From: Byssochlamys sp. IMV 00236
Lineage: Eukaryota; Ascomycota; Eurotiomycetes; Eurotiales; Thermoascaceae
Direction of reading: 5' to 3'
Assembly: GCA_001931875.2 (NCBI GenBank)
Contig: MSJH02000202.1
Location: 1 to 27,269 of the forward strand
Length of the DNA stretch: 27,269 nucleotides
Shown one piece after another: positions 10,204 to 19,419 of this stretch. Each line of letters opens with the position of its first letter. Position 1 is the stretch's first letter. Position numbers and translations under genes: made by a program. A model generated the notes under the pieces. It was not told the origin of the DNA. It was given only the letters and a program-made list of their open reading frames with translations, and searched no databases.

Positions 10204-10905
10204 ATGAAACGAATATCTCGAGCAAAATTTGAAAACTTGGCCTATCTTTTATTAAATGTTGCCAACATTACACTTTACATTATGGTCTTGTCAGGATCCA
10301 TATTGAAAGCAAGTGGTGGGTCATTAGCGGATATCATTCAATCAATTTACTGCATGTAAATGGTTTACTTTCTCTACACTTTCTTTCACTACTTATATAA
10401 CAAAAAGTCTTATTTGTTTACTCCTTGTAGTCCATGAAATTATTGCACCTACTCCGTATATACAGCTTTACTTTGGCTTCTTATCACTTCATAGAGGGAA
10501 AGGTCTGATCATGTTATTGTAAGTATAACCAAGGAATTAAAGATAATTCTCATATCTGTTGATTTTAGTCTTGGTTGCCTTATCATGTGCGAAATTGTCT
10601 TTAATATCATCGTTGCTATCCTTGTATTTACGTTTGGATTCGCCTATATCATCCTATCTTTATCTACCTTACCTCCTCCTCATGGATTTCTCATACACTG
10701 GCAAAATCACAAGGACTTTTGGGCAGAAGGTCTCGATTTGAACATACCACCTCCTGTGCTTCTTTCTTCACCTGATCATCTAACCATGCCTCCTTCATCT
10801 CACTTTTTACATCCTTCAGCTTGGCATCCAGCCTCATCCAAAGTGGCGGCACCTACAACGGCTTCTTCTACACCTGTTTGTCGTAATAACTTGCGTATTT
10901 ATTGA
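10204..10905 (+). CDS. TVP15/COPI-associated-like four-pass Golgi membrane protein
   Basis: Exons 10204-10355, 10408-10518 and 10569-10905 give 199 residues starting MKRISRAKFENL. Four hydrophobic segments are visible: around LLLNVANITLYIMVLSG, ILICLLLVVHEI, the stretch from YFGFLSLHRGKGLIML into FLGCLIM, and IIVAILVFTFGFAYIIL. The YFGFLSLHRGKG turn before a membrane helix is typical of the COPI-associated/TVP15 family of small Golgi membrane proteins. The C-terminus is a cytosolic Pro/Ser-rich tail. An in-frame ATG at 10063 would add 47 residues and overlap the previous gene; that extra part is A+T-rich and unconserved-looking, so I chose 10204. The stop lies 57 bp from the convergent NPR3 stop. 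Confidence 0.6.
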
Positions 10906-10962
10906 AATGTATAAATAAAGTAAGAAACAAGAGAGAAAGAGAGAGAAGGAAAAGGGGGAAAA

Positions 10963-12891
10963 TTAATAGTGATATACAATGAGTATCCTGTCTCGATAAT
11001 ATTTCAAGACTAAACCTAACTGCCGTCGAGATATACCTTCTCTATAGACAATCTCATCAATATGATTATGTCCTTTCATATATGGTTTTAATCGTTCAAA
11101 TAAATCAGCCACTTCCTTGGGTGCTCTTTCATGATTTGCTGTTATTCTTTTTAGCCTTTCGCCATTGTTTGGACTCGACGGTATCACGTCTTCTGTATTA
11201 TTTTCATCTATCTGTGGCTGAGGTGCGCCATTCTGAATCAAGACAAGGTACATGTGCACCTGAACGACCAAATCTTTTCGAATAAGCCAGGTAATCGCTT
11301 CTAGGTATTGATTCTTGAGTTCTTTAATCCGATATACTTGGTAGTATTGTTGTGTATGTTGAAGCTTGGACAATAAAATTGGCAAGCTTAGGTTCGGTAT
11401 ATGCTGTCTAAAATCGGCTTCTAAAGCTGCCATACTACAATGTGTATGTTAATCAAGTGCTACGAGCATATTGTTATTACTATACTCTTCTAGCTTTGCA
11501 GTGGGTGATACGACATAAATATTTCTTGTGCTAATGGTGTTGATCAACTTTGCCTTCCGCCAATAGATCAAATGGGCTGCAAGGCGATATATTTGGGCTA
11601 GCGAACAATCGAGAAGAAGATGTAACTCTTGTAGACTATAATAAAAGGCTTCTAACACGCTTGTTTCATTTCAATATCTACATACTTACCTTTGAGTGGG
11701 TGTCAGTATTTGTACTAGCTGCACTAAAGTTGGACTTGCGTCTAGCGGCATATTCTTGAGAACTTCCTCAGGATCTTCCAGGAGTAGCAGGGTATGATAA
11801 GGACAGAGAATCGGATAACTATCATATTCATAACCTGTAACAGAGTAAATGTCCATCAAAGAAGAGGCTGTAGGAGAAACAAAACTATCCTCCAATGAAT
11901 TCCTTGATGTCGTCTTCTTTGTTCCAAGTATGGGTATCTGCAAGGATAAATCAATAAAGTCGTTGATGATAACGTGTGCTGCTGCATTTGAAGAGATAGC
12001 TGTGTAGATCTGTCGGATGTCTCTGGCGAGTGATGATTTCTGTAGTATTTCACTCATCACTTGATTATAAGGTGTGCCTTTATTATAAGCCTCTTCTTTC
12101 AAAGCCAATACTTTTTCTATTTCTTCTTGCACATAACCACACCGTAACTGCTCGTATCTTAATGCAGAAGAGTATTTCAAGATGACATGTTTGTAAAGCG
12201 TCTCTACTTGTGCGTTCAATTCAAGATCAGGTGGTGACAAGACAAAGACAACGTGGAATAGAGTCATATGAATTGATCCAGGTGAGCCATCGGATAGAGA
12301 GCTTTCGTCATGACTGTCATCAATGTTTTTATTGCTCCTATCGTCTCCGTCAGTACTGCCGTGATCACTTTCAGTTTCGCTATAAGAGGATTCATTGACG
12401 ATACTCTGAGCGTCATTCTCTTCTTGTTGATCATGAGGTGAAGAGGTCGTATTTGGAGTTAAAGGTGATTTAGGAGATACATGAGTTGATGGTGTCTCTT
12501 CGTGTTCTCGTGATTCATTCTGTGGTGATGTCAAACTGACAGGGTGCCCTACAAAGGTAAGATCGTCAATACACAGTTGAAATTTACGATCGCACAGCGG
12601 TAATTTGGGAGCTAAAGCGTCTGCCAAAAATGAAACGTCAATGTTGAATATGGTGTCACGTCCTGCAAAAGGATCTGGATCAGCTTCAGCTGATTGTCTT
12701 TTGTCATCATTGTTCGTAAGACAACTGACGGATGAGCCATAAAAATGATCCTCAGACTCAAAACGTTGTTGGTGAAATGAGGAAGGTCGTTTAGGGTTTG
12801 TTGGATAGCTGAATAAGTAGTGATGACCTCTAGTTGAATTGACAACTAAGAGTATAGCTAATAAAGAGCTCATAAATAAACCCTTTTGCAT
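10963..12891 (-). CDS. NPR3: NPR3/NPRL3, subunit of the SEACIT/GATOR1 TORC1-inhibiting complex
   Basis: Three exons (minus), 12891-11690, 11635-11486 and 11434-10963, give 607 residues. The N-terminal longin-like part begins SSLLAILLVVNSTRGHHYLF and continues YPTNPKRPS, as in NPRL3. The family block FNIDVSFLADALAPKLPLCD lies downstream. An acidic Ser/Asp-rich insert covers roughly residues 140-200. The winged-helix region has LDCSLAQIYRLAAHLIYWRK, followed by AKLINTI and YVVSPTA. The C-terminus carries HIDEIVYREGISRRQLGLVL, the expected terminal helix pair. With NPR2 it forms a GTPase-activating complex for the Gtr/Rag GTPases at the vacuole (family knowledge). The second intron was placed at GA|GTATAG because only that donor keeps the frame. 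The gene is divergent from the bHLH gene, with 242 bp between start codons. Confidence 0.92.
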
Positions 12892-12928
12892 TATTATTTT
12901 TTTTTTTCTTGTCTTAAAAGCGTGCTTT

Positions 12929-12934
12929 CACGTG
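12929..12934. promoter_or_regulatory. CACGTG E-box in the NPR3/bHLH divergent promoter
   Basis: A palindromic CACGTG lies about 200 bp upstream of the bHLH start codon, in the context CTTTCACGTGATTT. The TTTCA-C/T-RTG flank resembles the inositol-responsive element bound by Ino2/Ino4-type bHLH factors in yeast (family knowledge). Binding is inferred. Confidence 0.45.
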
Positions 12935-13133
12935 ATTTTAAATTTGAACCCAATTGGAGTTCCCACTCTTTCTTCCTCTTTTATCCGTTTCTCTTTCTCT
13001 TTCTCTTTTTCTGTTTATTCCCTTCTGTCTTCTGATGTCAATAACACAACAAGAACAACCCAAGTATATAAATGCTTTACTGATACCTGGTAAGATATAA
13101 AAGTAAAGAGAGAGAGAGAGAAAAGAGATATTA

Positions 13134-13775
13134 ATGATTCAATACATAGAAGATACAGAAGAAGATAATAAATACATACAGCCATCATCATCATCATCAT
13201 TATCTATAGCACAATCCAATAATAGTAGTAATAATAATAAGAAAAGGAGTCTAGATAATACAGAGATCAAACTAGAAGAGTCATCACCCACTCCTAAAAA
13301 GGAACGTAAACCACGTAAAGCACCTCATGAACTATTAACAGATGCAGAAAAGAAGGCAAATCATATTGCATCCGAGAAGAAGCGTAGACAGAATATTAAA
13401 TTAGGATTTGATCAATTAATCGATATAGTTCCTTCGCTCACCCAAGGCAATAGATCAGAAGCATTCATCTTACAAAAATGTAAGCCTATATACTAGTAAT
13501 CTACCTTAGCTAACTAGATATATTTATAGCTGTGGATCATATTAGACATTTAATTAGTGTAAAGAATGACTTGAAGAGTCAGATAAAAGACCTTCAAAAC
13601 TTACTAGGAGAATCGTAAGTGTTTTTATTTATATAAAATACATCCACTAACAATAATAACTAGAGCGTTTGATGATGAGGTAGGTTCCCCTCTAATTTGA
13701 ATTATGTGAATTGATTAACTCATATACATATGTTTATAGTCTTCTGAAGATGATTTGACTTATTCATCTTTTTAG
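13134..13775 (+). CDS. Ino4-like basic helix-loop-helix transcription factor
   Basis: Four exons, 13134-13479, 13530-13614, 13664-13679 (16 nt) and 13740-13775, give 160 residues. The N-terminal 50 residues are Ser/Asn-rich and acidic. A basic stretch (KKERKPRKAPHELL) precedes the basic region NHIASEKKRRQNIK, which holds the His, Glu and Arg spacing that reads CANNTG E-boxes. Helix 1 is GFDQLIDIVPSL and the loop QGNRSEAF. Helix 2 starts ILQKSVDHIRHLISVK and runs into a short coiled coil ending LQNLLGES. The HIASE-KRR and RSEA-ILQKSVD pattern fits the small Ino4-like class, which dimerises with other bHLH proteins and controls lipid genes in yeast. The target pathway here is unknown. The tail is acidic (SSEDDL). 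A GA-repeat 5' leader lies just before the start. Confidence 0.85.
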
Positions 13776-13793
13776 CTCTCTCTCTCTCTCTCT
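13776..13793 (+). repeat. (CT)9 microsatellite directly after the bHLH stop
   Basis: Nine CT units begin at the first base after the TAG stop, followed by T-rich sequence and two AATAAA-like signals near 13801-13815. This is probably bHLH 3' UTR. Confidence 0.8.
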
Positions 13794-13953
13794 TTTATAC
13801 AAATAAATGAAATAAAGTCCCTCCGCCCCCCTTCTATAATAACAGACCTGTTATTTTCATATCCGCATTATGAACTAAACATATAATTCCCAGGGTGCAT
13901 ATGTGCGTGTATATCTGTGTGGCGGTTATTTATTATCAATTAAAAAAATCAAT

Positions 13954-14363
13954 TTAGTGAGCATCTTCACGCTTGGAAATGTATTCAACAGCTTGTTGAA
14001 CACTTTGAATGGCATCAGCATCGGCGTCTGGGATTTCAACTGAGAATTCTTCTTCAATTGCCATCACTACTTCAACGGTGTCTAAGCTGTCTAAGCCGAG
14101 ATCCTTGATAAAGTTGGATTGAGCTGTCACCTATTATATGAGAAGTTAGTATCGAGATATACAAAAATACATGTATAATCATTTACCTTGTTGGCATCAA
14201 CCTTCTCAAAGCCTCTGAGAATATCGAGAATACGAGATTCAATGGTGTCCTTGGGAAGAGAAGCATAGAGACGAGAAAAGACAGCAGGTGCAGCCATACG
14301 TGTCATCAAAGGACGTTGTGCGGATCTAGCAGCAGCGGATAAAAGGACACGGGGATAGAACAT
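13954..14363 (-). CDS. ACP1: Mitochondrial acyl carrier protein (complex I NDUFAB1-type)
   Basis: Two exons (minus), 14363-14187 and 14130-13954, give 117 residues. The N-terminus is an Arg/Ala-rich amphipathic presequence, and SRLYAS is a likely processing site. The ACP domain follows: [15 protein letters not shown], then the phosphopantetheine-attachment motif GLDSLDTVE with the modified Ser, then [13 protein letters not shown] and a C-terminal helix. The protein carries acyl chains in mitochondrial fatty-acid synthesis (lipoate precursor) and also serves complex I and the LYR-protein network (family knowledge). The 56-bp intron lies just before the ACP core. A CCAAT box sits about 110 bp upstream of the start. 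The gene is convergent with the bHLH gene. Confidence 0.95.
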
Positions 14364-15085
14364 TCTTGTAATTGTCTATTGTAGGTAAAAGGACGAGAAA
14401 AAAAAAGTCTTTTCGAAAAATTAAAATCCCTTGCTTTGCACGTCCCCATCTTGCCCGCTTACATCGGAGATCCAATATAAGGAAATGACGCAATCTAATG
14501 TGACTGCTTTACTTTGTTAGTAGAACAGAGTGGGCTTCCCATAAGCTGCCCCTGAACTATGAACCTTTGAATGAACAACTTTAATGAAGCTACGAAAGGT
14601 ACTTTCATTCAACGGAATGTTGCACGTAACTTTTTTAAAGAGCAAGTCGAATCAGTCAAGAAGCGATTGATCAATAGCATTATAAGCAAGGACTGAGGTT
14701 GTTAAAAGTTTGTAAGCAAACATGGAATTATCAGGTCAACAGCATATTGTATATAAGATGAGTGCATTGATCACTATACGACTCTTTGAGGCACTCAATG
14801 CATCCGCAGTCATTGTTGAAAACAAAAAGATGTTTCTTTCACTGATAGTCCAATCATGGACAAAAGCTCTTTTTCAGTATGCACTATTGACATAAGATTT
14901 GCATAATATCCCATTGTCAATAAATTATGATCCACAAGGACAGTCTCTGAACACATTGTAATAGCCTTACGAAGTTTGAACTAATTTACCTTCCTCTTAT
15001 GCAAAAAGAAGAAATCTGATTGGCCCAATTTAAAAAGTCTCTTGGCAACCAAAAGTTTAGCATCTTGCTCTTCTGCCGTGTCAAA
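14364..15085. other. 722-bp divergent spacer with coding-like fragments, unidentified
   Basis: This region lies between ACP1 (minus) and the UBE2J1 gene (plus). A CCAAT box at 14472-14476 may serve ACP1. The plus strand holds a 41-codon ORF at 14571-14696 that I do not recognise. The minus strand holds two open stretches with protein-like composition, about 15083-14981 and 14969-14810, separated by a stop. No splice model joined them. They may be remnants of a decayed gene or mobile element. Confidence 0.3.
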
Positions 15086-16122
15086 ATGAATGGGAGATAT
15101 AGTGCAAAGAACTTGGGTATAGACTAGAGTACATACACATATGGCCACTGTTGTCGTTACTCATTTATATAAAAGGCGTCAAAAGGATTATGCAAGAAGC
15201 AAAAGAAATTGCCGCAGAAAATGCATATGAATATAGTGCTCATCCATTAGAAGTAAGAGTCAATGTGATTTCCGTCATCAAGCACTCACACGTAGCATAC
15301 TTTTATTAAAGGATAATTTATTCGAGTGGCATTTTACCATTAGAGGTCCTGATGGCACAGATTTTGAGGGTGGAAGGTATTGAATATTAAGCATGAGGCA
15401 TAGAGAAAGAGATTGGTTAACTGGTATCTAGATATCATGGTCGTATCCTGTTACCTTCTGAATATCCATTTAAACCACCTGAAATCATGTTTTTGACTGT
15501 AAGCAGTTATAGTCACTTATTATATTCTGATGATTTATTGCTATTATTAGCCAAATGGAAGGTTTGAACTTTACAAAAAGATTTGTTTGAGCATAACAGG
15601 TTTCCATCCTGAATTCTGGCAGCCAGCATGGGGAAGTAAGTTAGTTAATGATATGAATTAATTAGTTTATAAATCATATATAGTTCGAACTATCTTACTT
15701 GCTGTCATTGCATTCTTTCCAACTGAAGCCAAAGGGGCTATTGGAGGTTTGGATTACACACAAGCAGAACGTAGACAGTTAGCAAGACGGTAAATATGCA
15801 ATGTCTTTAAAAGAAAAGAAAAGATATGACCTGTATATATCTTAGATCAAGAGAATGGATTTGCCCTGACTGTCAGGCACATATGAACAATGCTTTGAGT
15901 GACACCAAAAGAGAGTTAAAGGCTGAAAGAGAAGATATACCCAGTATAGCTATAAACTATAAAGCAGAGGATGAGTCAAGTAGCTTGACAACTAACAGTT
16001 CATCAAACACTCGGCAACATTTATCAACTACACCCAACCAAGATGGCTCTGGATGGGCTGGTGCATTGATAGGCATTCTATTACCATTTCTAGTCATATT
16101 TATATATAGGTTATTTCTATAG
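15086..16122 (+). CDS. UBE2J1: Tail-anchored ubiquitin-conjugating enzyme, UBE2J1/Ubc6 group
   Basis: Seven exons, 15086-15116, 15176-15252, 15312-15376, 15432-15498, 15551-15635, 15684-15789 and 15846-16122, give 235 residues. The N-terminus MNGRYSAKNLGVKRIMQEAK matches the start of UBE2J1. The UBC fold follows: PLEDNLFEWHFTIRGP, RYHGRILLPSEYPFKPPE, then PNGRFELYKKICLSITG with the catalytic Cys, then WQPAWG. GAIGGLDYTQAERRQLA and WICPDCQAH (CxxC) are UBE2J1-specific features not found in yeast Ubc6. A Ser/Thr-rich linker leads to one C-terminal membrane helix (ALIGILLPFLVIFIYRLF), a tail anchor for the ER. These enzymes supply ubiquitin in ER-associated degradation (family knowledge). The short first exon (31 nt) was set by frame and similarity. 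Confidence 0.93.
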
Positions 16123-16243
16123 ACATAGGGAAAGCTCAAAAATAAATAACCGCTTCGTCACTTATCGAAATAACCAAAGATCTGTCTCCATATCAATACT
16201 TTTATTAAAAAATGAAACACTACGTCTCACCTATCCTTCGCAG

Positions 16244-16660
16244 TCTTGTTTTGTAGCTTCATAACTAACGGCCTTTATCCTCTCACATAGATCCTCCTGG
16301 TCATCAAGAGGGCGTTTCTTCACAAAGCTTTTGATTTTGGAAAAACATTCTTCAACAGGAGTCAAAAAGAAGAGTAAACTTCTGCTTATTTCTTTCAATC
16401 CACTCACGCAACTCTACATTGTGTTAAATTCTTGCATTACCCAAAACAAGATAATAGGCATCGCCTATATGCTTATCCAAATTCACTACAAGCTACTGAA
16501 CAAATTCTTTGAAAATGGCACTTGCAAAATGATATTAGAGAACAATGTGTCTGAGTAAGTTCAAAAAGAAGCTCGCTTACCTGTAGTTCCGTCTGCTACT
16601 ACTTTGGTGCATACACGCACTCGAGACATATTGTCAAAAAGAATTGCAGTTACACCACTT
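16244..16660 (-). pseudogene. Decayed Tc1/mariner-like DDE transposase fragment
   Basis: Read on the minus strand, pieces in different frames follow the order of a Tc1/mariner-like catalytic domain. From the right come FDNMSRVRVCTKVVADGTTG, then GNARI before a stop and HNVELREWIERNKQKFTLLF, then FLTPVEECFSKIKSFVKK and a C-terminal helix ending near 16244. In intact relatives NARIH holds the second Asp region, and a PYSPFLNPIE-like block carries the last acidic residue. Here the PPYSP part is deleted, with a frameshift near 16355-16370 and several stops. No terminal inverted repeats or TA duplications were identified. It lies between UBE2J1 and the septin gene. Confidence 0.6.
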
Positions 16661-16771
16661 TATCTGAGATGTAATTATTCATTTATAAAAAACGTGTAAA
16701 TTGTATGATCACTTTCTCTCTTCTTTTTCCTCTCTCTCCCTCCCTCTCTTTTTGTTTTACTATAAGGCAAG

Positions 16772-18188
16772 ATGGCTATAGCTACTATAAATGGCGGAGT
16801 TGGTGTTGCTCACCTTCCTAATCAACGCCACAAGATTGTCTCTAAGCGTGGGGCTAACTTTACCTTGATGGTTTGTGGTACGAGTGATGATAATAAAAGA
16901 TATTGCAAAAAAGATTGATGATATTCATTAGGTGAATCTGGTGTTGGAAAGACGACCTTTGTAAATACTTTGTTTACTACTGGAATCAAAAATCCAAAGA
17001 ATATGAATAGAAGACATGCAAAGCAAACTGAAAAGACAGTAGAGATTGAAATTACTAAAGCAGGTTAAGAAAGGGAACTATATCGAAAAAGGATAAAGAT
17101 GCTCATTTGGTTTATATTTATATAGAGCTTGAAGAAAAGAACTTTAAAGTCAATTTGACCATTATCGATACTCCAGGTTTTGGTGATTATGTTAATAATC
17201 ATAATAGTTGGATGCCTATCTATGAGTTCCTTGATGATCAACATGAGAGTTATATGGCTCAGGAACAACAACCAGTCCGTAAGGGTGTCATTGATCTCCG
17301 AGTGCATGCCTGTCTTTACTTTATTCGCCCAAATGGTCACAGGTAATAATAATAAAAAGATGATTTACAAGAGGCTAATTATGTTGATAGTCTTAAGCCA
17401 TTGGATATAGAAGTCATGAAGCATCTTGGTTCAAGAGTGAATTTGATTCCCGTAATTGCAAAGGCAGATACCCTTACTCCTAATGATTTAGCCAAGTTTA
17501 AAGCAAATGTAAGTAAGCAAGAGATACCTCCAAAGACACACAAACTTAATGCTACATGTAGATCTTGAGCGCCATTGCTGCTAATAACATACAAATATAC
17601 AACTGTCCCATTGATAGTGAAGATGAAGAAGTAACAGCAACTAACAAAAGTATTATGGCATCCATGCCATTTGCTATCATTGGTTCTACTCAAGATGTCA
17701 AGACAACCGATGGACGTGTTGTCAAAGGCAGAGAATACTCTTGGGGAGTTGCTGAAGTCGAGAATGAGGAACATTGTGATTTCAAAAAGCTAAGAAAGCT
17801 GCTTATCCGATCACACATGCATGATTTGATATCAACAACAGAAGAACATCATTACGAAAACTATCGTCAAACCCAGATGGCTACTCGCAAGTTTGGCGAG
17901 CCAAAACAAAAGAAATATGAAAACCCCAAGTTTAAGGAAGATGAAGAACAACTTCGATTGAACTTTACAAAGCAAGTTAAAGAAGAAGAAAATAGATTCC
18001 GCCAATGGGAAGCACAGGTACACACACACAAAAGATTTAAATATAAATCATACTTACACATATACGTAGCTTGTTGCTGAACGAGATCGCCTAAACAAGG
18101 ATCTTGAAGAACAACACGCTCAGATTAAGCAATTGGAAGGTGAATTGGAGCATCTATATCAAATGCACGGACGCGGAACTATTCGAAG

Positions 18189-18192
<4 letters not shown>
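16772..18192 (+). CDS. CDC12: Septin, Cdc12/AspC type
   Basis: Six exons, 16772-16877, 16932-17063, 17126-17342, 17391-17508, 17562-18017 and 18070-18192, give 383 residues. The sequence starts [20 protein letters not shown] and carries the P-loop GESGVGKTT, the switch motif DTPGFGDY and the guanine-specificity motif AKAD. The septin unique element runs around [20 protein letters not shown]. After it a charged coiled coil ends [34 protein letters not shown] and [20 protein letters not shown] place it with the Cdc12 group. Septins assemble GTP-binding filaments at septa and sites of polarised growth (family knowledge). A pyrimidine-rich tract lies 15-50 bp upstream of the start. The stop is the first unit of a (TAA)14 repeat, and MRM1 begins only 63 bp later on the same strand. 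Confidence 0.95.

Positions 18193-18231
<39 letters not shown>
18190..18231 (+). repeat. (TAA)14 microsatellite beginning at the septin stop codon
   Basis: Fourteen perfect TAA units start exactly at the septin termination codon and stay in frame, giving fourteen consecutive stops. The sequence runs into AATAAAATTG, a possible polyadenylation signal for the septin mRNA. Confidence 0.95.
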
Positions 18232-18233
<2 letters not shown>

Positions 18234-18255
18234 TTGTGCTTTTAATACATTTAAA

Positions 18256-19365
18256 ATGATGAGATTTAGATCATCCATCACGCGTCATTTTTCTGCATCC
18301 ACTTGTTCAAGATTAGCTACCAAGAACATCAAGTCGGCATCAAGAGTAGAGCTTGAGTATGTCTATGGTATTTCAAGTGTCTCTACTGCTTTACATTCAA
18401 AAAAGAGAGCCATTCTTGACACAATCCATGTTCAGAGATCAAACGAAAGGAAAACTACCAAAAAGAAAGACGAGTCAATGATTGAGAGCATCCTGGCAAC
18501 CGCAAAGGACTTGAACATACGCATTCAATACACAGACAAGGGAAAATTAAACAACTTTACTCAAGATAAACCACACCAAGTTTGTTTCCTCCCTTTTCTC
18601 GTTTTCTTCAGCTTATTCATCCAACTCGTAGGGTATCGTTCTTCAAGCTTCACCAAGAGAGACAATAGAGATTGAACCATTGCCAAGAATAGAAGAAAAT
18701 AAGGCATATAGAGTATTCAAGAAAAATAAGCAAGGACAAGGAGCACCCATACACCTTTTGCCATCCAACACGCATCGATCTCCCTTTTGGCTAGCACTTG
18801 ATGAAATACAAGATCCTCATGTAAGTAATACATGTACAATAACGTAGCTGAACTTTTACACATACGTGTGTATATCTAGAATCTTGGTTCTATATTGAGA
18901 ACAGCTCACTTCTTTGGTGTTGATGGTGTATTGGTATGCAGTAAAAACAGCGCACCACTTAGCCCGGCTGTTTCCAAAGTAAGTTCTGGCGCAATGGAAG
19001 CCATGGATGTCTTTTCGACTAGGAATCTTGTGAACTTTCTAAAGGTAATTTTAATAATCAAGTTTGATATCAACCACTGAACTTTTTTTCATTTTAAGGA
19101 ATCAAGTCAAAACGGTTGGAATATTGTTGGAGCAGCAGTAGAAACTGACAACACACAGTCAGTCAGCAGTGTACCTTCAGTCAATAGCAAGCCGACCATT
19201 CTTGTCTTGGGAAATGAGGGCAGCGGTCTTCGCACAAATGTAAAAAACGTATGCCATCGTTTTGTGGCAATCCCACACTTTTTAGAAAACAAGTTTAGTG
19301 GGTCTGTAGATAGTTTAAATGTTGGAGTGGCCGCTGGCATCTTGATCTACTCTTTTACAAAATAA
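18256..19365 (+). CDS. MRM1: Mitochondrial rRNA 2'-O-ribose methyltransferase MRM1 (SpoU/TrmH family)
   Basis: Four exons, 18256-18579, 18632-18820, 18880-19044 and 19099-19365, give 314 residues. The N-terminus (MMRFRSSITRHFSASTCS) is basic and Ser-rich, like a mitochondrial presequence. A substrate-binding region follows (YVYGISSVSTAL). The SPOUT domain has HQGIVLQASP, then DEIQDPHNLGSILRTAHFFG (motif 1, Asn-Gly-Ile/Ser-Arg type), then TILVLGNEGSGLR (motif 2), then VDSLNVGVAAGILIYSF (motif 3). MRM1 methylates a G in the peptidyl-transferase loop of the mitochondrial large rRNA using S-adenosylmethionine (family knowledge). All introns are phase 0. The stop lies 54 bp from the convergent FHIP stop. 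Confidence 0.93.
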
Positions 19366-19419
19366 AGTATTGCATTTTTTATTATTATGAGACAATAAAT
19401 ATGTATATAAAAATGTAGT

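Noticed and set aside
12210..12398. Plus-strand ORF inside NPR3
   Set aside because: It is a shadow of the acidic NPR3 insert, without start context or similarity.
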